Positions 35,354 through 44,280 of a stretch of 64,000 nt of DNA are shown here, one piece after another. Position 1 is the stretch's first letter, and the number at the start of each line of letters is the position of its first letter. The translations under genes and the position numbers were made by a program. The stretch comes from Bradyrhizobium commune. GTDB taxonomy: Bacteria; Pseudomonadota; Alphaproteobacteria; Rhizobiales; Xanthobacteraceae. The stretch lies in contig NZ_CP061379.1 of assembly GCF_015624505.1 (NCBI RefSeq), positions 2,046,001 to 2,110,000 of the forward strand, given 5' to 3'. A model generated the notes under the pieces. It searched no databases. It worked only from the letters and a program-made list of their open reading frames with translations, and had not been told where the DNA came from.

Positions 35354-36520
35354 ATGATGAGACTCAGTGGTGGGAGGTTGGAAGGCGTCTACGGCAAGCT
35401 GCGCAGGATGAGCTTTCTCGCGCTGGCCGCCTGCTTTGCGATTTGTCCGATCGTCGGCGCGCAGGCCGACGATGACGACCGCGACAGGGGAGGCGAGAGC
35501 CGGGCTTATGCGATCGGGTTGTGGGGCGATCTGCCATATTCCGACCTTCAGGCGCAGGTCGGCGTGCCGAACCTGATCGCAGACATGAACGACCAGAAGC
35601 TTGCCTTCACGGTTCACGATGGCGACTTGAAGGCTGGCAACGGCACGCCTGGATCGGTGACGCCGACCACGTGCAGCGACGCCCTGTATCAGCAGGGGCT
35701 CGGATATTTCAACGCGTTGAAATCGGCCGCGATGTTCACTACCGGCGACAACGACTGGACCGACTGCGATCGGCCGGCGAACGGCTCGTTTTCCTCGCGA
35801 GAAAGGCTTGACTACGAGCGGAAGATTTTCTTCAGCACCGATTTCTCACTTGGCCAGCGGCCGATCAAGCAGCAGGTGCAGCACGACAAGCTGTGTCTCG
35901 ATCACAACAACCAATTGACCGGCTGCGTCGAGAATCGCCGCTGGATCATGAAGGGCGTCGTCTACGCGACGCTCAACATTCAGGGATCGTGCAACAATCG
36001 TTGCGATACATTGCCCGACGACGCCGAATGGGCCGCGCGCAACAACGCCAACATCCTGTGGATGCAGCAGACCTTCGAGGTGGCGAGGACATACCGCGCC
36101 GCGGCGATCATGTTCATCTCGCAGGCCGACCCGGGCTGGGACCAGTCGGACGCCACCCGCTCGCCGTTGCGTGACCCGAAGTCGCTCAAGGAAACCGATG
36201 CCAATCCGGATGGTTTCCAGGCCTTCCTGCTGGCGCTGCGCGATGAAGTGGTCGCTTTCGGCAGGCCCGTCGCCTACGTTCATGGCGACTCCCACTATTT
36301 CCGGATCGATCGGCCGTTCCTCGATGCCCAAGGCCGGCGGCTGGAAAACTTCGTCCGCGTCGAGACCTTTGGCGATAATCAGGCGAACGGCAACAACGAC
36401 GTGCACTGGCTGAAAGTGTTCGTGGACGACCGTAGCCGCGAGGTGTTCGCGTTCCAGCCGCAGATCGTGCCTGCCAACCGAACCGCCGTGCCGGCGCCGC
36501 CGAAGCGTGGCGACAACTGA
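35354..36520 (+). CDS. Secreted metallophosphatase-like protein
   Basis: A 388-residue protein with a signal peptide (MSFLALAACFAICPIVGAQA) followed by an acidic DDDDRDRGGES linker. The body starts AYAIGLWGDLPYSD. It contains VHDGDLKAGNG, FTTGDNDWTDCDRPANG, AIMFISQADPGWDQ and finally VAYVHGDSHYFRIDRPFLDA. The ordered D-x-H/GD, GDN-D and HGDSH-like motifs fit the calcineurin-type metallophosphoesterase metal site in order, although spacing is unusual. The start ATG follows GGGGAGAG. It is monocistronic, ended by a bidirectional terminator. Substrate unknown; the metallophosphatase assignment is from motifs only. Confidence 0.82.
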   Translation: MMRLSGGRLEGVYGKLRRMSFLALAACFAICPIVGAQADDDDRDRGGESRAYAIGLWGDLPYSDLQAQVGVPNLIADMNDQKLAFTVHDGDLKAGNGTPGSVTPTTCSDALYQQGLGYFNALKSAAMFTTGDNDWTDCDRPANGSFSSRERLDYERKIFFSTDFSLGQRPIKQQVQHDKLCLDHNNQLTGCVENRRWIMKGVVYATLNIQGSCNNRCDTLPDDAEWAARNNANILWMQQTFEVARTYRAAAIMFISQADPGWDQSDATRSPLRDPKSLKETDANPDGFQAFLLALRDEVVAFGRPVAYVHGDSHYFRIDRPFLDAQGRRLENFVRVETFGDNQANGNNDVHWLKVFVDDRSREVFAFQPQIVPANRTAVPAPPKRGDN

Positions 36521-36572
36521 TAAGTGATGCCAAGGCCGGTCTGCGATCGGCCCAATCTTTCGCAAGAAAAAC

Positions 36573-36604
36573 TGGTGCCGGCACATTTGCGCCGGCACCA
36601 TTTT
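36573..36604. terminator. Bidirectional intrinsic terminator
   Basis: Perfect ten-base arms TGGTGCCGGC (36573-36582) and GCCGGCACCA (36591-36600). TTTT follows on the plus strand and an A run (AAGAAAAAC) precedes it, giving a U run on the minus strand. It separates the convergent phosphatase-like and SMP-30 genes. Confidence 0.85.
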
Positions 36605-36620
36605 GTGAGGCCGGCCCGCC

Positions 36621-37844
36621 TCAACCCGGTCCTGCGCCCTGCGTCGCCGTGTACACGGCATAGAGCGACTGGCTTGCGGCCATGAACAGGCGGTTGCGCT
36701 TGGGGCCGCCGAAGCAGAGGTTGCCGCAGACTTCGGGCAGGCGGATGCGGCCGAGCAACTTGCCTTCCGGCGACCACACCGTCACGCCGTTATAGCCGAC
36801 GGCGCGGCCGGCATTGCTGGAGGCCCAGACATTGCCGTTGACGTCGCAGCGCACGCCGTCGGGCCCGCACTTCACGCCGTCGATCACGAAGTCGGAAAAC
36901 CGCTTTGGGTTGGACAGCTTGTTGTCGCTGCCGACGTCGAACACGAAGACGTCGCCCTGGCCGCCCGCTCCCGTATCGCCAGGACCCTTGCCGGTCGAGA
37001 CGACATAGAGCTTCTTGAAGTCGGGCGAGAAGCACAGGCCGTTCGGATCGGGCACCTGATCCTCAGTGACGACGAGATCGACGCGGCCGCTCGGATCGAT
37101 GCGGTAGCAGTTGGTCGGCAGCTCGCGCTTGCCAGGGGCGAAGCCCGCGGGCTGTCCGATCCGCGGATTGAGCTTGCCGGGTGCATTGCTCGGCCCGCCC
37201 GGACCGTCGGGTTCGCCTTCATAGAGCTGGCCGCCATAGGGCGGATCGGTGAACCAGTAGCTGCCATCGGGATGCGCGACGACGTCGTTCGGCGAGTTCA
37301 GCTTCTTGCCGTTGTAGCTGTCGCACAACACAGTGGCGGTGCCGTCATGTTCGTAGCGCGTCACCCGCCGGGTGAGGTGTTCGCAGGAGAGCTGGCGGCC
37401 CTGGAAGTCGAACGAGTTGCCGTTGGAATTGTTGGAGGGCGAGCGGAATATGCTGACGCGGCCGTCGTCCTCGCTCCATCGCATCTGCCGGTTGTTGGGA
37501 ATGTCGCTCCACAGCAGATACCGGCCCTGCGCACTCCACGCCGGACCTTCGGCCCACAACAGGCCAGTGTGAAGGCGCTTGATCGCGGTGTTGGGCTGCG
37601 CCAGATCGTTGAAGGCGGGATCGACCGCGATGATGTCAGGGTCCCAGAAGTAGGTGGTCGGTGCGCCGCGAGGGCTGAAGTCGCGCGGCGGGGTGGTGAT
37701 CGTCGTCGGCGGGGCGGCAGGTCCGGTCTGGGCCTGTGCGGTGCCCGTTCCGGCCAGCGTGGCCGCGGCACCGAGCGCAAGGCCCTGCACCAGCGTTCGT
37801 CGTGAAAGCGCAGCATCCAGCTCACGCTGCTGTTGGCGTGTCAT
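36621..37844 (-). CDS. Tat-exported SMP-30/gluconolactonase-family protein
   Basis: A 407-residue protein with a twin-arginine signal (LSRRTLVQGLALGAAATLAG, cleavage near TAQAQT). The six-bladed SMP-30 propeller follows: LLWAEGPAWSAQGRYLLWSD with the metal Glu, SFDFQGRQLSCEHLTRRVTR, KKLNSPNDVVAHPDGSYWFT with the substrate and metal Asn/Asp, PDPNGLCFSPDFKKLYVVST and late VKCGPDGVRCDVNGNVWASS. The family hydrolyses sugar lactones or related esters using one divalent metal. Starting at 37844, behind GGGAGGACGCG, restores the Tat signal; a longer frame upstream is unlikely. Periplasmic action is inferred. Confidence 0.93.
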   Translation of the reverse strand: MTRQQQRELDAALSRRTLVQGLALGAAATLAGTGTAQAQTGPAAPPTTITTPPRDFSPRGAPTTYFWDPDIIAVDPAFNDLAQPNTAIKRLHTGLLWAEGPAWSAQGRYLLWSDIPNNRQMRWSEDDGRVSIFRSPSNNSNGNSFDFQGRQLSCEHLTRRVTRYEHDGTATVLCDSYNGKKLNSPNDVVAHPDGSYWFTDPPYGGQLYEGEPDGPGGPSNAPGKLNPRIGQPAGFAPGKRELPTNCYRIDPSGRVDLVVTEDQVPDPNGLCFSPDFKKLYVVSTGKGPGDTGAGGQGDVFVFDVGSDNKLSNPKRFSDFVIDGVKCGPDGVRCDVNGNVWASSNAGRAVGYNGVTVWSPEGKLLGRIRLPEVCGNLCFGGPKRNRLFMAASQSLYAVYTATQGAGPG

Positions 37845-38101
37845 CGCGTCCTCCCGGTCTTGTTTGGCTGGCCGGTTGATCCGGCCGAGCGACCTCAAGG
37901 TTAGTCCGGTCTGCAGCGGGTTGCGAGGGGTGGATTCGCAGCCTCTGCGTGATGCCCAAGCGATGTCGTGAATTCGTCGCAAGATTGTCCAAAACGGCGA
38001 CAGTTCCACGGTGTGATCGCGTATTCGTTCGTGGCGCATCACGCCTTGACCTCGCCCTCATTGCTGCGCACAACTCGCCTGGGACGAAGTCGGAGTTGAG
38101 T

Positions 38102-38341
38102 GTGGGCGGTTTCATCTTGATCGTGCTGCTCGGGATCGCGTTCGCGGCCGGCTATTTCACGCGCGATCAGATCTCGCGCAAACGACACGCCGAAGCGCGC
38201 CGCATGCGCGGCTACGCGAAGCCGGATTGGGTCGCCGCCGCACCCGCCAACACCAACGAGGTGCCACCCCGGACCACCGGCGAACTCGGCCAGATGCTCG
38301 ACCGCTGGGAGAGCAGGGCCCGCGCCCGTCGCGCGGGGTGA
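38102..38341 (+). CDS. Small single-pass membrane protein
   Basis: A 79-residue protein with an N-terminal membrane helix (GGFILIVLLGIAFAAGYFTR) and a basic cytoplasmic-type tail (RDQISRKRHAEARRMRGYAK), then a Pro-rich linker and LGQMLDRWESRARARRAG. The GTG at 38102 is chosen, behind GGAG; a TTG two codons earlier is possible. It is divergent from the SMP-30 gene. No family is recognised. Positive charges after the helix suggest the N-terminus is outside. Confidence 0.65.
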   Translation: MGGFILIVLLGIAFAAGYFTRDQISRKRHAEARRMRGYAKPDWVAAAPANTNEVPPRTTGELGQMLDRWESRARARRAG

Positions 38342-38386
38342 AACGCGAGTTGAGGTGATCGCGACGTCGCGCCTTTCTCCGTCATG

Positions 38387-38452
38387 GCGAGCGAAGCGAA
38401 GCAATCCAGAATCTTTCCGCGGAGACGGCCTGGATTGCTTCGCTTCGCTCGC
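38387..38452. repeat. 23-bp inverted repeat, Bradyrhizobium-type palindromic element
   Basis: Perfect 23-base arms: GCGAGCGAAGCGAAGCAATC-CAG (38387-38409) and its reverse complement (38430-38452), with a 20-base loop. The GCGAAGCGAAGCAATCCAG word is of the kind found in dispersed intergenic palindromes in Bradyrhizobium. It lies between the small membrane protein and the leuA leader and contains no gene. The rest of 38342-38668 shows nothing else clear. Confidence 0.85.
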
Positions 38453-38668
38453 AAGGACGAGTTCCTGGCAGCGGTGGCCTAACTGTCCCGCAGCAGAGCG
38501 CCTTGGCTCCGCCGCCCGAAGCGGGCCGCCCGACCAGGTCAGCCCACCTGACCATCTTTTGGCGTTGCGGTTGCGCCTATTTCTCGTCTAGAAACGGCGC
38601 ACTGGGCCTCCCGGCAACCAACCGTCAACGGTTTTGACCGAGAATTGGAGGCTCAAAAGGGTCTGGCA

Positions 38669-38788
38669 ATGCTGATTCGCGGCCAAATCGATGGGATTTC
38701 GGGGGAGGTGGCTCTGGCCGCCGCCACGATCCCGGCCGCGTCGCTGCTCACCCTTATTATTGGCGAGCTCCTTCTTAGCTGCCCCTGA
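38669..38788 (+). CDS. leuA leader peptide rich in Leu codons
   Basis: A 39-codon frame upstream of leuA: LIRGQIDGISGEVALAAATI then PAASLLTLIIGELLLSCP. Near its end are Leu codons CTGCTC..CTT and then CTC-CTT-CTT (38768-38776), six Leu codons within eleven, just before the stop TGA at 38786. The stop lies inside the first arm of an RNA stem. A ribosome slowed by lack of charged tRNA-Leu would therefore alter downstream folding, the known logic of proteobacterial leucine attenuators. An AAGGG-like site precedes the ATG. Confidence 0.7.
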   Translation: MLIRGQIDGISGEVALAAATIPAASLLTLIIGELLLSCP

Positions 38789-38873
38789 GGGCCGGCTGGG
38801 CGCACGCGCCTGGGCACTCAGGGGTTGGTCGAGATCACCGGACACCTCCAAGCGCCCAGCAGACTGACGGCGC
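38782..38873 (+). promoter_or_regulatory. Candidate leucine attenuator before leuA
   Basis: CCCCTGAG (38782-38789) pairs perfectly with CTCAGGGG (38817-38824). CTGGGCGC (38796-38803) pairs perfectly with GCGCCCAG (38852-38859), which crosses the first pairing, so the two are mutually exclusive. GCGCC (38852-38856) can also pair with GGCGC (38869-38873), near the leuA start. No T run was seen, so control may be on translation or Rho access rather than intrinsic termination. Confidence 0.6.
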
Positions 38874-38896
38874 GAAAGCTCAAAAGGAAATTTGAA

Positions 38897-40459
<1,563 letters not shown>

Positions 40460-40470
40460 CGTTGCTGTCT

Positions 40471-40597
40471 TCGCCTCTCCCGCTTGCGGGAGAGGCTGAC
40501 GCGTGCGGAGCGCCGCGGCGGGCGAGGGCTCTCTCCCCAAAGAGAATCTTTCTGTGGAGACACCCTCTCCCCAATCCTCTCCCGCAAGCGGGAGAGG
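40471..40597. repeat. Compound intergenic repeat with inverted 22-bp ends
   Basis: The left end at 40471-40492 is CCTCTCCCGC-TT-GCGGGAGAGG and the right end at 40576-40597 is CCTCTCCCGC-AA-GCGGGAGAGG, its exact reverse complement. Each end is itself a palindrome. The 83 bases between include CTCTCCCCAAAGAGA. Together with 19955-20109 this defines a repeat family with paired inverted ends. It fills most of the gap between leuA and the TRAP protein gene. Confidence 0.85.
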
Positions 40598-40743
40598 GAG
40601 CTCAACGCCGCTCGCATTCACCATGAATAGCTGCCCTGCTAACGGCCAATAGCACATGTGGGCGCCGGCCTGTATTGATGTGCCCGGCTCGAGGATCGGT
40701 CGCCCGCGCGCCGGGTGGCCCAAGAAAGCAACAGGGAGAGAAT

Positions 40744-41745
40744 ATGCGCACCTTCGCGATCGCGGCGTCCATCGCTGGACTGGCATTTGGGCTCGCCGGC
40801 CCGGCCAGCGCCGACCCGATCATCATCAAGTTCAGCCACGTCGTCGCGACCGACACGCCGAAGGGCAAGGCGTCCGAAAAATTCAAGGAACTCGCCGAGA
40901 AGTACACCGGCGGCAAGGTCAAGATCGAGGTCTATCCGAACTCGACGCTGTACAAGGACAAGGAAGAGCTCGAGGCGCTTCAGCTCGGCAGCGTGCAGAT
41001 GCTGGCGCCGTCCAACTCGAAATTCGGCCCGCTCGGCATCCGCGAGTTCGAGGTGTTCGATCTGCCCTACATCCTTCCCGACCTGAAGACGCTGCGGAAG
41101 GTGACGGAAGGTCCGCTCGGCCTGCGCCTGCTCAAGCTCTTGGACTCCAAGGGCATCACCGGCCTTGCCTATTGGGACAACGGCTTCAAGCAGATGAGCG
41201 CCAACAAGAAGCTGGTGACGCCGGCGGATTATCAGGGCGTCAAGTTCCGGATCCAGTCCTCGCGCGTGCTCCAGGCCCAGTTCAAGGCACTCGGCTCGCT
41301 GCCGCAGGTGATGGCGTTCTCGGAAGTCTACCAGGCGCTCCAGACCGGCGTGGTCGACGGCCAGGAGAACACCTGGTCGAACATCTATACGCAGAAGATG
41401 CACGAGGTGCAGAAATACATCACCGAGACCAATCACGGTTACATCGGCTACGTCGTGATCGTGAACAAGAAGTTCTGGGACGATCTGCCGGCCGACATCC
41501 GCGACCAGCTCTCGAAGGCGATGAAGGAAGCGACCGACTTCAACAACGCGCAGTCGCAGAAGGAAAACGACGACGCGATGGCCGAGATCAAGAAGAGCGG
41601 CAAGAGCGAGATCATCAAGCTCACGCCGGAGCAGGACGAGGCGATGCGCAAGGCGATGGAGCCGGTCTACAAGGACGCTGCAAGCCGCGTCGGCCAGCCG
41701 CTGATCGACGAGTTCCTGAGGGAAGCCAAGAGCTCGACGAACTAG
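40744..41745 (+). CDS. TRAP transporter binding protein, DctP family
   Basis: A 333-residue periplasmic binding protein of a tripartite ATP-independent transporter. The signal peptide ends near GPASADP and the mature start IIIKFSHVVATDTPKGKASE is typical of DctP. Further markers are VEVYPNSTLYKDKEELEALQ-like text (here IEVYPNSTLYKDKEELEALQ), LGSVQMLAPSNSKFG, FRIQSSRVLQAQFKALGSLP and TGVVDGQENTWSNIY, with the conserved Arg that grips the ligand carboxylate. No dctQ or dctM genes adjoin, so it is an orphan or uses a distant membrane component. C4-dicarboxylates are the usual ligands of this subgroup. It ends at a strong terminator. Confidence 0.94.
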   Translation: MRTFAIAASIAGLAFGLAGPASADPIIIKFSHVVATDTPKGKASEKFKELAEKYTGGKVKIEVYPNSTLYKDKEELEALQLGSVQMLAPSNSKFGPLGIREFEVFDLPYILPDLKTLRKVTEGPLGLRLLKLLDSKGITGLAYWDNGFKQMSANKKLVTPADYQGVKFRIQSSRVLQAQFKALGSLPQVMAFSEVYQALQTGVVDGQENTWSNIYTQKMHEVQKYITETNHGYIGYVVIVNKKFWDDLPADIRDQLSKAMKEATDFNNAQSQKENDDAMAEIKKSGKSEIIKLTPEQDEAMRKAMEPVYKDAASRVGQPLIDEFLREAKSSTN

Positions 41746-41811
41746 CACGACGAACTAGCACGACGAACGGAGAGCACCGTCGAACTAATCTCAACGAAAT
41801 ATGAAAAAGAG

Positions 41812-41842
41812 GCTTCCGTGCGCGCTGCACGGAAGCTTTTTT
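41812..41842 (+). terminator. Intrinsic terminator after the TRAP protein gene
   Basis: Perfect ten-base arms GCTTCCGTGC and GCACGGAAGC with loop GCGCT, followed by six T. An A run upstream (GAAAAAGAG) could also serve the minus strand. Confidence 0.93.
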
Positions 41843-41983
41843 GTTACGAATGATGTCCGCGGTGGTTGAACGGAAATTCACAGGCGTTACATCTCGGTTA
41901 GGACGTGCTCTCTGTCCAACTTGTAAGTTGCGCACGAGCCTCGCGGCGCTCATCTTCAGGGCATCCTTCCAGAGGAGGTTCGT

Positions 41984-42568
41984 ATGAGGAAGTTCACCAT
42001 CGCCGCCATCGCCGTGCTCAGCATCGCCGGCTCGGGCGCGGTCTATGCCCAATTTCATCGCCCGTGGATGGAGCACTTCCGCCACATCCGCATGAACCCG
42101 GAAGACCGCGCCGCCTTCGTCGACGCGCGGATCGCCGCGGTCCATGCCGGGCTGAAGCTCAATGCCGATCAGGAGAAGCTGTGGCCGCCGGTCGAGGCCG
42201 CCGTGCGCGACTTCGCCAAGCTGCGCCTCGACCGCGCCAATGCGCGGATGAATGCGCCGCCCGGCGATGCCGACAAGCCGGAGGATCCGGTCGCCCGCCT
42301 GCGCCAGCGCGCCGACGACATGGGTGCGACCTCCGCGGCCCTGAAGAAGATCGCCGATGCCGCCGATCCGCTCTACAAGACCCTGGATGACGGCCAGAAG
42401 CGGCGCCTGGCGCTCTTGACCCGCCACCGCGGTCCGTTCGGCGGCGGCGAAGACGGCCCGCCCCGCCACTTCATGGAACGCGGTATGGACCGCATGATGG
42501 AGCGCGGCATGGACCACTTCCGCGGCAGCGACCGGGACGGCGGCCCGGACCGGGAAGGTCGGCTGTGA
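41984..42568 (+). CDS. Spy/CpxP-like LTXXQ-motif periplasmic protein
   Basis: A 194-residue exported protein. The signal peptide ends near GAVYAQF. Two LTxxQ-type motifs are visible, LKLNADQEKLWPPVEAAVR and KTLDDGQKRRLALL, in a helical body; Spy/CpxP relatives use these in a curved helical dimer that acts as a periplasmic chaperone or stress sensor. The C-terminus is a Gly/Arg/Asp/Met-rich tail (MERGMDRMMERGMDHFRGSD). The start ATG follows AGAGGAGG. It is monocistronic and followed by a terminator. Regulation was not identified. Confidence 0.88.
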   Translation: MRKFTIAAIAVLSIAGSGAVYAQFHRPWMEHFRHIRMNPEDRAAFVDARIAAVHAGLKLNADQEKLWPPVEAAVRDFAKLRLDRANARMNAPPGDADKPEDPVARLRQRADDMGATSAALKKIADAADPLYKTLDDGQKRRLALLTRHRGPFGGGEDGPPRHFMERGMDRMMERGMDHFRGSDRDGGPDREGRL

Positions 42569-42603
42569 GCCGACCGGGATTCCCCGGGTATTGCCCCCTG
42601 AGA

Positions 42604-42627
42604 AGCCGCTGGAATCCAGCGGCTTTT
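42604..42627 (+). terminator. Intrinsic terminator after the LTXXQ gene
   Basis: Nine-base arms AGCCGCTGG and CCAGCGGCT with loop AAT, then TTTT including the last paired base. A second outer stem (CCCCTGA / TCAGGGG) encloses it. Confidence 0.85.
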
Positions 42628-42676
42628 CGCATTTCAGGGGCTGTGGAAGAACCTTGGAAAACATGCGCCGCATCGC

Positions 42677-42705
42677 TTGCCATCCCCGGATCGCTTTGCT
42701 AAACG
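42677..42705 (+). promoter_or_regulatory. Candidate promoter of tRNA-Lys
   Basis: TTGCCA, a 17-base spacer and TAAACG, ending 30 bases before the mature tRNA. The fit to a sigma-70 promoter is partial, and the -10 is weak. Confidence 0.3.
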
Positions 42706-42735
42706 ACCGGCCTCGCAAGGCATTGACCGCCTTTC

Positions 42736-42811
<76 letters not shown>

Positions 42812-43253
42812 TATAAAAATCCTTCCTTCCCAAGGCCTTCGCGTGATAGCGGACGAGAACAAAACGGGTCTCGTGCGACGTTTTCTGTGGTCGGATTGCT
42901 GCGCGACTTTCTTTTGTTTCTGTACCCTCTCCCCATTCGATACGGCGCGCAGATCCGACGGTATAGGTCGATCACGTGCTCGTCGTAGAATAGGATATTG
43001 GGGCGAGCAAAACGGACAATCTGTTCTTCCCGTCACCGCATGAAATCGCTTGCTGCAGAACCAGAACCGGATTGTTCGGGTCGGGGGTTCGCTTCGCCCT
43101 CCCGCTACCAAACTTCTGCGATCTTGTTCGCCCTCCTTCGATCATCTGCGATCCGTTCCGCTTAATGGTAGCGCCTGACCAAGTGCGATTTGAATCTCGC
43201 CAGATTTCGCTTGCCATCACGGGCCGAGGTTCAAATGCCCCACAGCCAAGTGG
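42812..43253. other. Gene-poor stretch downstream of tRNA-Lys
   Basis: About 440 bases without a supported gene. Short open frames occur on both strands, but their sequences are not protein-like. It is somewhat less GC-rich than its surroundings. No repeat of the tRNA 3' end, integrase or att-like duplication was found, so there is no evidence for an inserted element. Confidence 0.45.
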
Positions 43254-43254
43254 A

Positions 43255-43288
43255 AAACCCCGGTAGTCTCAACGGACCGCTGGGGTTT
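43255..43288 (-). terminator. Hairpin at the end of the exporter operon
   Basis: AAACCCC (43255-43261) and GGGGTTT (43282-43288) with additional CGGT/ACCG pairing inside. On the minus strand the stem runs into TTTT. It overlaps the last stop codon of the HlyD-type gene. Confidence 0.7.
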
Positions 43289-44280
43289 CATTGTGGCGGC
43301 GGGATCGAGTGGTCGATCCAGACGGTCATGCCCGGCTCAAGGTCTGCCAACTCCCCCTTTGGGTCGAGGCGCAGGCGAAGCGTGTTGCGGTCATGATCGC
43401 CGATCACGCGTTCGGCTTGCCAGGTGGCGAAGACGCCGAGCGGCCGCAGCTCGGTGATGACCGCCTTCATCGGGACAGCGGCACCGTTCCGCATCACGTC
43501 TGTTGTTGCTCCCATCGCCAGACGATCGAGATGATCCTCGCGGACGTTGAACGAGAGCCATCGCTTGCCCGCCGCCTCGACCATCAGGATCGGCTGGCCC
43601 GCGCGAACATTTTCGCCGACCTCGGCGGCGATGACGCTGACCACACCATCGGCTGGCGCCCGCAACACCATCTTGTCGAGGCGGCGCTCAAGCACGGCGA
43701 CCGCGGTGGTCGCGGCCTGCACCTGCGCATCGGCAATCGCACGCTCCTCCCGGGTCGGGCCCGCCACCGCCGCATCGTAATTGGCCTGGGCCTCCGCCAC
43801 GTCGGCGCGCGCGCTGGCGACGTCGTTCTCGGCCTGATCGAGCGACTGCTGAGATTCAAAGCTCTGGCGCGCCAGCGTGCTGGTCCGGGTCAACTGGGCC
43901 TGCACGAAGTCGAGGCGGGCGCCCGCCTTGGCGATGGCAGCTTTCAGCGAGTCGACCTGTTCCCGGCGCACACCGGCATAGACGTTGTCGCGGTTGGCGG
44001 TCACTGATGCCAGCGCGGCCCGCGCCTGGTCCGCCTGTGCCGTCAATTCCACAGCAGAGAGCTGCGCCAGAATATCACCCGCGCGCACATGGGCGCCCTT
44101 CTCGACCGCAATCGACTGGAGCTGGCCGCCCACCTCCGGCTCGACCCTCACCTCGGTCGAGCGCACGACACCGACGATCGCCGCGGGCGGTGCCGAGTTG
44201 CGCATGACATAGAGTAACGCTCCCGCCGCGACGAGCGCGAGCGGAATTGCGACGAAGGCGGCAGGTCTAAGGGTGGGCAT
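43288..44280 (-). CDS. HlyD-family periplasmic adaptor, third gene of exporter operon
   Basis: A 330-residue membrane fusion protein with one N-terminal membrane anchor (AAFVAIPLALVAAGALLYVM). The biotinyl-lipoyl-like half-motifs are VGGQLQSIAVEKGAHVRAGD and APADGVVSVIAAEVGENVRA, separated by a long coiled-coil hairpin around residues 85-190. The C-terminal beta-barrel ends LRLDPKGELADLEPGMTVWI. The ATG at 44280 follows AGGAGGAG and overlaps the permease stop by 14 bases. Adaptors of this kind link an inner-membrane ABC-2 pump to an outer-membrane channel. It is the second adaptor in one operon, shorter than the one at 46618. Confidence 0.93.
   Translation of the reverse strand: MPTLRPAAFVAIPLALVAAGALLYVMRNSAPPAAIVGVVRSTEVRVEPEVGGQLQSIAVEKGAHVRAGDILAQLSAVELTAQADQARAALASVTANRDNVYAGVRREQVDSLKAAIAKAGARLDFVQAQLTRTSTLARQSFESQQSLDQAENDVASARADVAEAQANYDAAVAGPTREERAIADAQVQAATTAVAVLERRLDKMVLRAPADGVVSVIAAEVGENVRAGQPILMVEAAGKRWLSFNVREDHLDRLAMGATTDVMRNGAAVPMKAVITELRPLGVFATWQAERVIGDHDRNTLRLRLDPKGELADLEPGMTVWIDHSIPPPQ

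Noticed and set aside
40744..41745. Complete TRAP transporter
   Set aside because: No dctQ or dctM gene adjoins the binding protein.
43190..43260. A GGTTCAAATGCC word resembling a tRNA T-loop downstream of tRNA-Lys
   Set aside because: No matching acceptor, anticodon or D-arm could be built around it.
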